A stretch of DNA of 46,097 bases from Haliea sp. E1-2-M8 (GTDB taxonomy: Bacteria > Pseudomonadota > Gammaproteobacteria > Pseudomonadales > Halieaceae). Shown here in pieces: positions 35,531 to 44,204 of the stretch. The stretch covers positions 1 to 46,097 of the forward strand of contig NZ_JAUTDR010000013.1 of NCBI RefSeq assembly GCF_030649675.1, read 5' to 3'. The number at the start of each line of letters is the position of its first letter. Position 1 is the first letter of the stretch. Below the pieces are notes generated by a model. That model worked only from the letters and a program-made list of their open reading frames with translations, made no database searches and was not told where the DNA came from. The translations under genes and the position numbers were made by a program.

Positions 35531-36421
35531 TCAGGGTTTGCGCTGACGCAGGTGTATCTTGGACGCCTGGGTCGGCAAGTGGCCCAGGAAGTTCAGTGGC
35601 TTGCTACTGACCAATTGGCCATCGCCGCGCAGCTCCCGGTACTGGTTCCGGTAAGCCTCAAGCCGCGCAACCCGGGCAGCGTTTTCACTGTTGGTGGTGG
35701 TACCGCCGTGGACCTGGTGAAAGCTGCCCTCGCCCACCAGTTGCAGGACCACGGCATCTTCCGCATCAATCGCGCGCCGGTACAGGTCCAGGTTGAGGAA
35801 ACCACCCCCCGGCAGATCGAACTGCTCATCGCTGCCGCCGATCGCGTGGTAGTGCGCCCGGGTCAGGAACAGGCAGTTGGACTCGAACATGCGGTTGAAC
35901 CAGGTGATCCGGTCGGCACCACTGGCCAGGGGAGTGCCTGCCTCGAACAGGCGGTAGCCATCCGCTGGCCACTGGATCCGCTGCAGCAACACATCCTCTG
36001 CCTGCTGGTCATAGCCCTGCAGTACCGTTTCCGGCTGCTCGCCCGGCCCCAGATAAAAATAACGCACGGCAACCACCGGGCAGCTGAAGGCGGCGAAACC
36101 ACGGAGGGCCCACTCGAATACACCCGGCGTCAGCAGATGGGCGCCATCGACCATCAGGCAGAGTATGTCGCCACTGGCGACGGCCGCGGCCCGGTTCAGC
36201 GCCTGTGCCGGCGACGCCAGTGCATCATCGATACGCAGCAGTGTAACGGGCACATCGCTCATGGCAGCCACCCGCAAGGGTGTCGGGGAACCGTTGTCCA
36301 CCAGGATTACTTCGTATTCAAGATCCGCGGCTGCGGTCTGGTAGCCCCGCGCCAGCGCCTGCAGTGTGCGCGGTATTTCCCGCTGCATATTGTAGGCAAT
36401 AACGATGACCGAAAGCTTCAT
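35531..36421 (-). CDS. GT2 family glycosyltransferase (copy A of a paralogous pair)
   Basis: An inverting GT-A fold glycosyltransferase using a nucleotide-sugar donor in the cytoplasm. The N-terminal strand is LSVIVIAYNMQREIPRTL with LVDNGSP following. The metal-binding DxD equivalent reads LMVDGAHLL. The second half is unusual for GT2 but shared with the protein at 38298-39299: WPADGYRLF, ESNC, FDLPGGGFLNLDLYRRA, GEGSFHQVHGGTTT and RNQYRELRG. At 296 residues it has no membrane helix. It lies in the glycan operon between the PhyH-like and FkbM genes. Donor and acceptor are unknown. Confidence 0.88.
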   Translation of the reverse strand: MKLSVIVIAYNMQREIPRTLQALARGYQTAAADLEYEVILVDNGSPTPLRVAAMSDVPVTLLRIDDALASPAQALNRAAAVASGDILCLMVDGAHLLTPGVFEWALRGFAAFSCPVVAVRYFYLGPGEQPETVLQGYDQQAEDVLLQRIQWPADGYRLFEAGTPLASGADRITWFNRMFESNCLFLTRAHYHAIGGSDEQFDLPGGGFLNLDLYRRAIDAEDAVVLQLVGEGSFHQVHGGTTTNSENAARVARLEAYRNQYRELRGDGQLVSSKPLNFLGHLPTQASKIHLRQRKP

Positions 36422-36449
36422 GCTCGATTTTCCGCGGCTGCGCCCAAGG

Positions 36450-37493
36450 CTACAGCAGAATGGGTTGCTGCTTCAGTGGCGCCGTCGATGCGGCAAAGAA
36501 CCAGGACTCGATGGCGTAACGCACTGCGGTATGGTGGGGTGCAAAGGCCGTCCGGTGCAGGTTGTAATGATCGAAGAACAGCGCATCTCCGGCCGCGAAC
36601 CGTGGTTGGGCAACGCCACACTCCGCCGCCACCGTCGCCACCAGCTCCGGCCCCACGGTCCAGTCAAACACCGCTCCGGCCGTGCCGGTGGGATAGATCT
36701 CGCGCTGGCCATTGACGACAATATCGAGGCCCGGCGCGGGCGCGGCGCCGCCGCAATCGCTGAGCGCCAGCCACATATTCACGGTCTGGATGTCCTCGCC
36801 GAGGAAGCGGCCGTCCTGGTGCCAGCCGGCCTCGGCGACGTTATCCGGTGCAATCTTGCGCAATACCCATTTTTTCACCGACAAGCGCGCCGGTTCCCCA
36901 AAATAGGCCTGCAGGAGGTCAGGCAGGCCGAGGGAGGCATACAGGTCCAGCAGCTCGCAGGCCACCCGGGGCGAATCCGCGACCCAGATGGAGCTGCTGG
37001 CGGATACCGACTCGCCCGGGCTGGCGAAAAACCGGGCGGGGGCGCCTCTGACTTCCGCGGAGCGCGCGTACCAGGCCGCGGCATCCTCGCGGGGTGGCGC
37101 CCTGTCCGGCTGTTCCCGCGCTGCCACCACCCGGTCGACCAGTTCGCGCAACTGCGCGGACCGCTCGGTGTCGACCAACTGGCGAACAATGGCCGCGCCA
37201 CAGCCGTGGATCGCATCGTACAGCCGCTGTGCGCTCAACTCGGTTACGGGGATTTCGGGGATTTCGCCCCTGGCCAGCCCGGGCGGCTGGACTGGCGCCG
37301 CCAGTGCTGCTGCCGGTGGCCTCCCCGGCCGCTCGCGGCCCGCGCGAAGACGCAGGTCCAGCATCCCTTGTTGCAGGGATGCCCGGGGCTGCTCGCGATT
37401 CGACTCTGCCAGCAAGTCCAGCGCCTGCTGCCACTGGCCCTGCTCAATCAAGGCATCGGCCTCGCTCAATACGCCTGCGACTGAGCTCGCCAC
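36450..37493 (-). CDS. Phytanoyl-CoA dioxygenase (PhyH)-like enzyme with TPR-like N-terminus
   Basis: A probable Fe(II)/2-oxoglutarate-dependent dioxygenase, 347 residues. The facial triad can be read as His and Asp in AGWHQDGRFLG and the distal His in HYNLHRTAF, with an Arg in TAVRYAIE for 2-oxoglutarate. The first ~50 residues (EADALIEQGQWQQALDLL) look like one tetratricopeptide-type helix pair, joined by a Pro/Ala-rich linker to the oxygenase domain. In this operon it may hydroxylate or desaturate a sugar, lipid or peptide acceptor. It starts 6 bp after the upstream methyltransferase gene, implying co-expression. The substrate is unknown. Confidence 0.8.
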   Translation of the reverse strand: MASSVAGVLSEADALIEQGQWQQALDLLAESNREQPRASLQQGMLDLRLRAGRERPGRPPAAALAAPVQPPGLARGEIPEIPVTELSAQRLYDAIHGCGAAIVRQLVDTERSAQLRELVDRVVAAREQPDRAPPREDAAAWYARSAEVRGAPARFFASPGESVSASSSIWVADSPRVACELLDLYASLGLPDLLQAYFGEPARLSVKKWVLRKIAPDNVAEAGWHQDGRFLGEDIQTVNMWLALSDCGGAAPAPGLDIVVNGQREIYPTGTAGAVFDWTVGPELVATVAAECGVAQPRFAAGDALFFDHYNLHRTAFAPHHTAVRYAIESWFFAASTAPLKQQPILL

Positions 37494-37499
37494 AACAGG

Positions 37500-38288
37500 C
37501 TAGCCCTCCCCCGCCTGCTTGCCCTGGCCGCCCTTGTCGGCCTCGGCATGGTCCTTGGGCTTGAACCGTTTTGCCTGCCGCCTCGCCTCCAGAAAATGCG
37601 CGGCATGGGAATACAATTGCCGCAGGCGCTTGTGGGTCTCCGGGTCGCGGGAGAACAGCAGCTCAGTCAGTTCGGTGTGCGGGGGATTGCCGCCGGGCTT
37701 GCGCAGCACGCCGAGGCCGAAGCCGTGATTGAACCTGAAGATTTCCTCGTGCTCCTGCTCCAGCTCAGCAAAGAATTTCCAGGCACCGAAGTCCTTGATT
37801 CGCGCCATCACATCGTGGAACAGGACAATGCCACCGGGCGTTACCTTGGGATACCAGTTCTCGAAGTCTTCCTTGACCGCCTCGTAGGTGTGCAGGCCAT
37901 CGATGTGCAGCAGATCGATGCTGTCCTGCTCAAAGTGCCGCAGCGCCTCGTTGAAATACATCCGCAGCAGGTAGGTAAAGCCCCGGTAGTGCTCGCGGGC
38001 GTGGTGCTGGACGTCCTTGAAGATGCTGTCATCGTAGGCGTCCGTATGCTCATCCCCTTCCCAGCAGTCAATGGCGTAGGCGACACCGTCAATATCGTTC
38101 TCCACCATGGCCTGGCAGAACGTGAAAAAGGACAAACCGTTGTAGACGCCCAGCTCAACCACCACCTGCGGCCGAATCGCGGTGACCAGGTCGTAGGCGA
38201 AAGGCAGGTGATCGACCCAGGTGCTGAACACCATGCGCCGGGGTTCGAAACGCTGCAGGGAAGGCGGGAAATAAAGCGTGCTGGTCAC
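37500..38288 (-). CDS. Class I SAM-dependent methyltransferase (Methyltransf_24 / CmcI-like)
   Basis: Probable sugar O-methyltransferase, 262 residues. SAM-binding motif I is VVELGVYNGLSFFTF. The acidic loop AIDCWEGDEHTDAYDD and the metal-site style segment IDLLHIDGLHTYEAVKEDF...LFHDV follow; these Asp and His residues are typical of the class-I enzymes that need a divalent metal (CmcI, TylF, macrocin methyltransferase relatives). The C-terminal tail is Lys/Gly-rich. It is tightly packed between a GT2 gene (9 bp gap) and the PhyH-like gene (6 bp gap). Confidence 0.83.
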   Translation of the reverse strand: MTSTLYFPPSLQRFEPRRMVFSTWVDHLPFAYDLVTAIRPQVVVELGVYNGLSFFTFCQAMVENDIDGVAYAIDCWEGDEHTDAYDDSIFKDVQHHAREHYRGFTYLLRMYFNEALRHFEQDSIDLLHIDGLHTYEAVKEDFENWYPKVTPGGIVLFHDVMARIKDFGAWKFFAELEQEHEEIFRFNHGFGLGVLRKPGGNPPHTELTELLFSRDPETHKRLRQLYSHAAHFLEARRQAKRFKPKDHAEADKGGQGKQAGEG

Positions 38289-38297
38289 ATGGCCTCC

Positions 38298-39299
38298 TCA
38301 GGCTGTGCTGTCGGGCAGGGGGGCTTCACCCAGGCTGCGCAGGGCGCGGGCCGCAGAATAGTGTACAAATTTTTGCGCCTGGGCCGGAATCGCACCCAGA
38401 TACACGGGGCTGGTCCGCGGGCTGCTGAAATCAGCTCCCCGCAGCGCGCGGTACTGGTTGCGGCTCCGCTCAATATAGTCTTCTCGCATCTCCCTGCTTA
38501 CACCTCCGGTGGTCACGCCACCATGGAACTGATGAAAGGTGCCCTCGCCGGGAACAATAACATGCTGTACTTCGGGAAGCTCGCAGGCGCGCTTGTAGAA
38601 ATCGAGATTGATGAGCCCGCCTCCGGGCAAATCGAACAGCGTATTGAATCCGCTCAATGTATGCCAAACATCCAGCGGTATGCTGATGCAATTACTCTCG
38701 CTATTGGGCAGGAAAAATCCAGGCCTGCATGAGCCACTGAAACAGGCGACATCAAACAATCGATAGCCGTCCTCGGGCCAGGCAATGGACGCCAGCAAGT
38801 CGCGCTCGGTGTCGCGGTCATAGCCACTGCCCACTGCCGTCTGTTGCAACTCCCGGCCGAGGTGGTAGCCGGGAATCGAGACCACTGCCCGCGGGAAGCT
38901 GCGGTGAGCCGCGAGCAGGTTGCAAACAACGCCCGGGGTGACCATTCTGGCACCGTCGATCATGACGCACACGGCGCCGCCCTGCGCCTGGCTGGCACCG
39001 AAATTGATGGCCTGTGCGGGGCTGGGTTCCGGGTTCTGCCGCAGGTGGTAGTGCACATTGGCCGGCAGGTCCTGCAGGAACCCGGCGCTGAGAGTGTTGC
39101 TCGAGGCGTTCTCGACCACAATCAGTTCGTACTCGCTGCCGCTGACGTCGCGCTGGTAGCCGGGTAGCAGGGAACGGATGGTGTTCGCGGCCTGCTCCGG
39201 CATGTCATAGACGATCAGCACCAGACTCAGTTGCGGCTGCCCGGGCGGGGAGCCCCGCAGACGCCCGACCATTCGCGCCAATGACTGGAAGCCGCTCAC
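38298..39299 (-). CDS. GT2 family glycosyltransferase (copy B of a paralogous pair)
   Basis: A GT-A glycosyltransferase, 333 residues. It opens with LSLVLIVYDMPEQAANTIRSLL, then LIVVENASSNTL, and has CVMIDGARMVTPGV at the DxD position. The second half closely follows the copy at 35531-36421: WPEDGYRLFDVACFSGS, ESNC, FDLPGGGLINLDFYKRA, GEGTFHQFHGGVTTGG and RNQYRALRG. The two share a rare second half, so they are paralogues by duplication that have diverged rather than a recent copy. It begins with ATG overlapping the preceding sulfotransferase stop (ATGA). Donor and acceptor are unknown. Confidence 0.88.
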   Translation of the reverse strand: MSGFQSLARMVGRLRGSPPGQPQLSLVLIVYDMPEQAANTIRSLLPGYQRDVSGSEYELIVVENASSNTLSAGFLQDLPANVHYHLRQNPEPSPAQAINFGASQAQGGAVCVMIDGARMVTPGVVCNLLAAHRSFPRAVVSIPGYHLGRELQQTAVGSGYDRDTERDLLASIAWPEDGYRLFDVACFSGSCRPGFFLPNSESNCISIPLDVWHTLSGFNTLFDLPGGGLINLDFYKRACELPEVQHVIVPGEGTFHQFHGGVTTGGVSREMREDYIERSRNQYRALRGADFSSPRTSPVYLGAIPAQAQKFVHYSAARALRSLGEAPLPDSTA

Positions 39300-39994
39300 A
39301 GACTTGCGCGCCGCAACCGGTGGTACAGCCAGCGCAGGCGCCAGGGCAGGCGTCCCTCGTCAACCGCGGAGTAATTCCTGAGCTCGTTGTCATAGAACCG
39401 CTGCGGTTCAGCCGGTGGCTGCAACTGCAAGCTGGCGATCACCGTATCGACCTTGGCGGTGAACAATGCCTCGTCTTCATCAAAGCAGAGCAGGGGGAAG
39501 CGCAGGCGACGATGCTCCCGGTAGAGAATGCGGTTGTAGGCATACCAGAGCGACAGGGCCTGCTCCCTGGGCATCCTGCTGCGGTTGCGCAGGGATTGGG
39601 CAACGGCTTCCGGGTGACGGAATATACCCACATACTCCAGATTCGGCAGCAGCTCCTTCCAGCCCTCCAGCAACAGCAGGGCCCGGGGATCTTTGAACCC
39701 CAAGATCGGCAGATGAGCGTGGGACGCCAGCAGGTCTCGCGCGATCTGGCGATGGGATTCCAGCCAGACGCGAGAGGCGGAAGGTGCGTCCCAGGCGCCG
39801 CCATTGGCCGCCAGAATACTGTCATGCAAATCGACAAAGGCCTGATTCTCGCGGTTGCCCTTGAGGTTGTACGGATTCCAGGTATGGCAATCACCCAGGT
39901 CCAGGCCCGCCTCCTGCAGGGAGCCAGTGAGGCAGCTGGTGCCGCTGCGGTGCATGCCCAGAATTGCGATCACGCGGCCGGGCTGTGCGCTCAC
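39296..39994 (-). CDS. Sulfotransferase family protein (small)
   Basis: A PAPS-dependent sulfotransferase-like protein of 232 residues. The 5'-phosphosulfate loop is LGMHRSGTSCLTGSL and the 3'-phosphate segment is VGIFRHPEAVAQSLRNRS, followed by WYAYNRILYREH. The same P-loop and the ILAANGGAW-type segment are found at the start of the large fusion protein encoded at 40821-44204, so the two are related. No transmembrane segment is seen, implying cytoplasmic sulfation of a precursor. ATGA couplings join it to both neighbours. Confidence 0.86.
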   Translation of the reverse strand: MSAQPGRVIAILGMHRSGTSCLTGSLQEAGLDLGDCHTWNPYNLKGNRENQAFVDLHDSILAANGGAWDAPSASRVWLESHRQIARDLLASHAHLPILGFKDPRALLLLEGWKELLPNLEYVGIFRHPEAVAQSLRNRSRMPREQALSLWYAYNRILYREHRRLRFPLLCFDEDEALFTAKVDTVIASLQLQPPAEPQRFYDNELRNYSAVDEGRLPWRLRWLYHRLRRASL

Positions 39995-40824
39995 CTTTGC
40001 TTCCCCCGCAACATCTGGCAGCGCTCGCGGAAGCCGGCCAGCTTCTCGGCAAAGCCGGGCAACCTGCTGGTGGCGGCCCTCAGGGTTTCCAGGGCCGCCT
40101 GGTAAAGCGCCAGATCATAGCTGTTGTTGTCGATCACCGATTTGCCGAGGTCGTCCAGCTCTTTCAGAATCAGCGCCACGCGCTGCTCGTCATCGACCGC
40201 TGCCACCGGGTTGCCAGACACATTCTGGGGAATGTAGGCTAGGTCCAGGGTCGGCAGATGGGGTCGCAACTTTTCTTCCAGCAACACCATGCTCTGGTCG
40301 TACAACTCGACAATGCCGACCACCGGCAGGGACTGAGTGTATACCAATGCATCAAAAAACTGGGGCAGGGCACGGGCCGCCCGGGCACGTGAGCGTTTTT
40401 TTTTCGAAAGATAGAGGGTCTGGAAATTGCGGATTGTCGGCGGCGTATCTGGCTCCATGCGCCAGGCAACATACTCGCGGAACGACATTCGCTTGGCCGC
40501 CTGGGCGCCGAGGGTATCCGCCTGCTGTTCGCGTTCAAAGTCGTACACGGAGCGGATTCGCAGCAGCGGGTGCCGCAGCAGATAAATACAGTGCAGACGC
40601 ACCCCGGGCAGTGCCGGTATATCCCGCGGCAGGTGGTGGCTGGACAGCGCCATCAAATCGCGATTCTCCGCCAGTACCTCCGCGAGATGACACCCGCCGT
40701 GGCGACGCATGGCCTGGTCATCGCGATGGTCCAGAAACGCGTCGCCGAAACTCCGGGTCAGGGACCAGTCCAGGGAGGTCCCGGCGTTCTTGAAAATGTG
40801 ACCGTGCAGAATGATATTCCTCAC
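39991..40824 (-). CDS. Sulfotransferase family 2 (HS2ST-like) protein
   Basis: A different sulfotransferase type, 277 residues, related to carbohydrate 2-O-sulfotransferases. The PSB loop reads HIFKNAGTSLDWSL (family form HIPKTAGTS) and the 3'-phosphate site is IYLLRHPLLRIRSVYDFER. The stretch HLPRDIPALPG in between and the tail with ENNSYDLALYQ-type residues match the group. The target should be a sugar hydroxyl. A short poly-Lys/Arg segment (SKKKRSRARAARAL) lies at the centre. It is translationally coupled to the upstream fusion gene and downstream sulfotransferase by ATGA overlaps. Confidence 0.84.
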   Translation of the reverse strand: MRNIILHGHIFKNAGTSLDWSLTRSFGDAFLDHRDDQAMRRHGGCHLAEVLAENRDLMALSSHHLPRDIPALPGVRLHCIYLLRHPLLRIRSVYDFEREQQADTLGAQAAKRMSFREYVAWRMEPDTPPTIRNFQTLYLSKKKRSRARAARALPQFFDALVYTQSLPVVGIVELYDQSMVLLEEKLRPHLPTLDLAYIPQNVSGNPVAAVDDEQRVALILKELDDLGKSVIDNNSYDLALYQAALETLRAATSRLPGFAEKLAGFRERCQMLRGKQR

Positions 40825-43800
40825 TTCCGCCCCCCGTTATCGGGGCCGCCGGCAAAGCGCGATGCAACCGGGCCGAAATCTTCCAGAATGATCTTCTCGG
40901 CTTGCTCCCGGCCGAAGTTCTGGTGCAGCCAGGAGCCGTAGCGATCGAGCTTCTCGTAAACAGTACCGCCAGCCGCGAGTACCTCGACAATTGCATCGCC
41001 GAAAGATCTGGCGCTGTCGGCAACGAACATGATATCGGCTGCGCCGGGAATCCCCTCGGCGCCAATGCTGGTGGTCACCAACGGCACCCCGTGCTGGATC
41101 GCTTCCAGCACCTTGCCCTTGACCCCCGCGCCATAGCGCAGCGGCACCACGCTGCACCCCACGGAGCGATACAGTTCGGCCAGCGCCTGGTCGGAAATGT
41201 ACCCGTGTACCGTGACCTGCGCCGACTGCATGGCCAGGACTGCTTCGGTGGGATTGGACCCCACCACATGGAGGTGGAAACCTGGACACTGGCTTGCCAG
41301 CAGCGGCATCACCTCCTCGACAAACCAGCAGAGGCCATCCACGTTGGGCGGATGATTGAAACCGGCAACAAAGAGAATGTCCTGCCGCTGCACAGGATCG
41401 TAGTCGGGCACGGCAATGTCATCGAAGATGTACAGCGGTATCGCGCGAACGTTCAGGGTCGGGCTTTCGGTGTGCAGCGCCTGCACTTCAATCGAGGATG
41501 GATAATAGATCACGTCCACCTTCTCGAACACCGCGAACTCCCGCGCTTTCCAGCTCATCGCCGCACTTTTCAGCGACGCCTCGCCCAGCAGCTCCTGTTC
41601 GCGCTCAACCCGCAGATAGTGCAGGTCATGGCCGAAGAAGACGATTTTCGGCCGCGGGCGCATCTTGTAGATGTGCGGCAGGAACTGTTCCGCCACATGC
41701 GGCCGGTGGAGGAATATTCTGTGGATATACCGCGCATTATCGTGCAGCCAGCGATCCAGATAGCGAGCGCTGTACTCTCCCACCAATACCTCCACTCCCA
41801 TCTCCTGCAGCACCCGGGTATAGGGCTGATGGGGGAAAAAGTTGGCGCCGAGGAACACGACCTTGAAGCCCATGTTGACCATGAGCCGGATATACATCAG
41901 CGTCGAGCGCGAGCCCGCATCCTTGTCGTAGTGCGGCACATAGTGATCAATGACCAGAATGCAGTTGCGCGCGCGCGAGCGGTCCCTGGCGAGAAACACG
42001 TGCTCGGCATTGGCGAAGTGCTCCCACTCGAGCACCGCCTGCCACTTGGCGCAGAATATCTCCCGATTCCTGGCCTGAAACCGCTTTACCCCCTTGCCCG
42101 GGTCCGTGCCGTTGCTGACGCCTTCGTAGTGGAACACCGAGGACTGCGGCTGGTACAGCACTTTGTAGCCGGCCTGGCGCACCGCGAAGCACAGGTCCGT
42201 ATCCTCGTAGTAGGCCGGGGCAAAGCGCGTATCGAAACCACCGAGGCGCGACCACAGCGCCCTGGGGAGCATCAGGCAGGCGCCAGAGACATAGTCTACT
42301 TCCTTGACGTACTCGTATTCCGGCTTCCGCGGATCATCACAGCGGCCGTAATTCCATCCCGAGCCATCACGCCAGATGATGCCGCCCGCCTCCTGCAGCT
42401 TGCCGTCGGGGAACAACAGTCTGGGACCGACCACACCGGCATCCGGGCGCTGTTCCAGCAGCGTGAGCATGGGTTGCAGCCAGCCCTTGCAGACCGCGGT
42501 ATCATTGTTCAGGAACACCAGATAGCGGCCGCAGGCTGTCGCCGCGGCACCGTTGCAATTGAGCAGAAAGCCCTGGTTCTTCTCGCTTCTGAGGATGCGG
42601 ATATTGCGGACCCGTTGCCCGATACTCGCGGTGGCATCAGTGGAATGATCATCCGCCAGGACGACTTCATAACTCACGTCCAGAGTGTGCTCAAGAATCG
42701 ATGCCAGACAGTGCATTGTCATGCGGTAGCTGTTGTAGACCGGCACAATTATCGAGACCAGCGGCGTGCTGACTGCGGGGAACTCCAGCTCCAGAGTATC
42801 CAGTTCCGGGCCAAGCTCAGAGGGCACCCCACCCTCCCCCGGGTGGACGATCTCGGGGAACCGGCTCTGCACCCAGACACTGAAATCCGCCGGAGTGGAC
42901 CTGATCATGATCTCCAGCGCGCGCTGTAGCCGAAAGACACTTACGCCGCGAAAGGAAGATACCGGGTGCTTGACTATATAGCGGCATACCGCACTGAGCT
43001 GGGAGAGCTTGCCCGGCACTTTGCCAGGCAGTTGCAGATGGTGCAGGGAAAAGTGCATCCTGGCCTCCGCCAGCACGTCCTCGTAAGCCCCCGGGGTGGA
43101 AACACGCAAGCGCAGCGCGGCATAAACCCTGCGCAGGGCGCGCTGCAGCCTGCCGATGAGAGAGAGCTCAAAGCTCAACAGGCGCGAGTGAATACCGGTG
43201 ATGACCTGCAGCAGCTCCGCGGCCTCGGCTCTCGCGTCGGCCAGCGCCGAGGTTGTCGCGTCGAGCTGTGATACGGCTTCGTCCCGCTGGGCCAGCAGTT
43301 CCCGCGCTCTCTCCTGCTCGCTCTGCATCTGCCCGGCGCAGATGTCGAATTTTTCCTGCAGCTCATCACGCTGCAGGGCTGTTTCCCGGACGGTGGCAAG
43401 CTCGCGCATTGCGCCTGCCATGTCGCGGATTCTGGCCAACAGCAGGTCATCCGCTGGCACCGGCTTGGGTGCTGACCCGGCATTGGCGCAAACAGCGACC
43501 AGGGCCTCGTCCAGTACCCGCTGCGCCGGGGTCAGCAGCGCCTGGGCCCGCGCCAGGGCATCGACTGCGGATCCGCTGTGCTGCAAGTGGGGCTCGAACA
43601 CGCTGCGACCGGGCCTGGAAAGGCCACGGGCACCCAGACCTTCAAGCTGATTGAATAGCGCCCCGGTTTGTCCCGCGGGATCGCGGACGAAGGTCTCGTA
43701 GCTCAACGCCACCACATCGGCGCCGGCAGCCAGGTCCAGCACCAGGCGGTTGTAGTACTCCCACAATGCCAGCCCCAGGGCGAGGGGAAAACCATTGCGC

Positions 43801-44204
43801 CGGTTGAGTGACACCGCCACCGCACAGGGTCCACGATAGACCAATACCCGCAGCGCCCCCTGCAGGTGCGGCTGCCAAACGGGCCAGGTCAGCAGCATGC
43901 GCGGATCCTTCAACAGCCAGCCAGCCTCGGGCAGGGCGGCAACAATCGCGGCCACCTGCTCCTGATAGTCTGTAGGCGTCAGCTGATCCATGGCCGGCGG
44001 CATGAACCAGGCGCCACCCGTGGCACGCAGGATCTCATCATTCAGTGCGACCACATCCCGGCGCTCCCAGAAGCCCGCGGGATTGTCCTCCCGCGGCGCC
44101 AGCAACTCGGCTTCGGAGCCCGCCTCCAGGCCAAAGGCATGCAGCTGATGGGCGACCATCGACGTGCCCGATCGGTGCATGCCCAGCACAACCACGTTAG
44201 TCAT
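40821..44204 (-). CDS. Fusion: sulfotransferase-like domain, coiled coil, GT2 and GT4 glycosyltransferases
   Basis: A 1127-residue multidomain protein. Residues 1-230 form a sulfotransferase-like domain with the P-loop VLGMHRSGTSMVAHQL; its 3'-phosphate segment reads VLVYRGPCAVAVSLNRR, with Gly for the usual His. Residues about 255-335 form a charged coiled coil (RETALQRDELQEKFDI, QSEQERARELLAQRDEA). A GT2 domain follows at about 482-740 with IIVPVYNSYRMTMHCL, FLNNDTA and YYEDTDLCF. A GT4 domain occupies about 748-1110 with VAGFNHPPNVDGL, VVGSNPTE, HGYISD and YGAGVKGKVLEAI. ATG at 44204 overlaps the upstream stop (ATGA); the ATG at 44228 lies within that gene. Such proteins could polymerise and sulfate one repeating unit. 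The activity of each domain is inference. Confidence 0.88.
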   Translation of the reverse strand: MTNVVVLGMHRSGTSMVAHQLHAFGLEAGSEAELLAPREDNPAGFWERRDVVALNDEILRATGGAWFMPPAMDQLTPTDYQEQVAAIVAALPEAGWLLKDPRMLLTWPVWQPHLQGALRVLVYRGPCAVAVSLNRRNGFPLALGLALWEYYNRLVLDLAAGADVVALSYETFVRDPAGQTGALFNQLEGLGARGLSRPGRSVFEPHLQHSGSAVDALARAQALLTPAQRVLDEALVAVCANAGSAPKPVPADDLLLARIRDMAGAMRELATVRETALQRDELQEKFDICAGQMQSEQERARELLAQRDEAVSQLDATTSALADARAEAAELLQVITGIHSRLLSFELSLIGRLQRALRRVYAALRLRVSTPGAYEDVLAEARMHFSLHHLQLPGKVPGKLSQLSAVCRYIVKHPVSSFRGVSVFRLQRALEIMIRSTPADFSVWVQSRFPEIVHPGEGGVPSELGPELDTLELEFPAVSTPLVSIIVPVYNSYRMTMHCLASILEHTLDVSYEVVLADDHSTDATASIGQRVRNIRILRSEKNQGFLLNCNGAAATACGRYLVFLNNDTAVCKGWLQPMLTLLEQRPDAGVVGPRLLFPDGKLQEAGGIIWRDGSGWNYGRCDDPRKPEYEYVKEVDYVSGACLMLPRALWSRLGGFDTRFAPAYYEDTDLCFAVRQAGYKVLYQPQSSVFHYEGVSNGTDPGKGVKRFQARNREIFCAKWQAVLEWEHFANAEHVFLARDRSRARNCILVIDHYVPHYDKDAGSRSTLMYIRLMVNMGFKVVFLGANFFPHQPYTRVLQEMGVEVLVGEYSARYLDRWLHDNARYIHRIFLHRPHVAEQFLPHIYKMRPRPKIVFFGHDLHYLRVEREQELLGEASLKSAAMSWKAREFAVFEKVDVIYYPSSIEVQALHTESPTLNVRAIPLYIFDDIAVPDYDPVQRQDILFVAGFNHPPNVDGLCWFVEEVMPLLASQCPGFHLHVVGSNPTEAVLAMQSAQVTVHGYISDQALAELYRSVGCSVVPLRYGAGVKGKVLEAIQHGVPLVTTSIGAEGIPGAADIMFVADSARSFGDAIVEVLAAGGTVYEKLDRYGSWLHQNFGREQAEKIILEDFGPVASRFAGGPDNGGRK

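Noticed and set aside
40902-42929. 675-residue plus-strand frame antisense to the large fusion gene
   Set aside because: Codon-bias shadow; the minus-strand frame holds clear GT2 and GT4 motifs.
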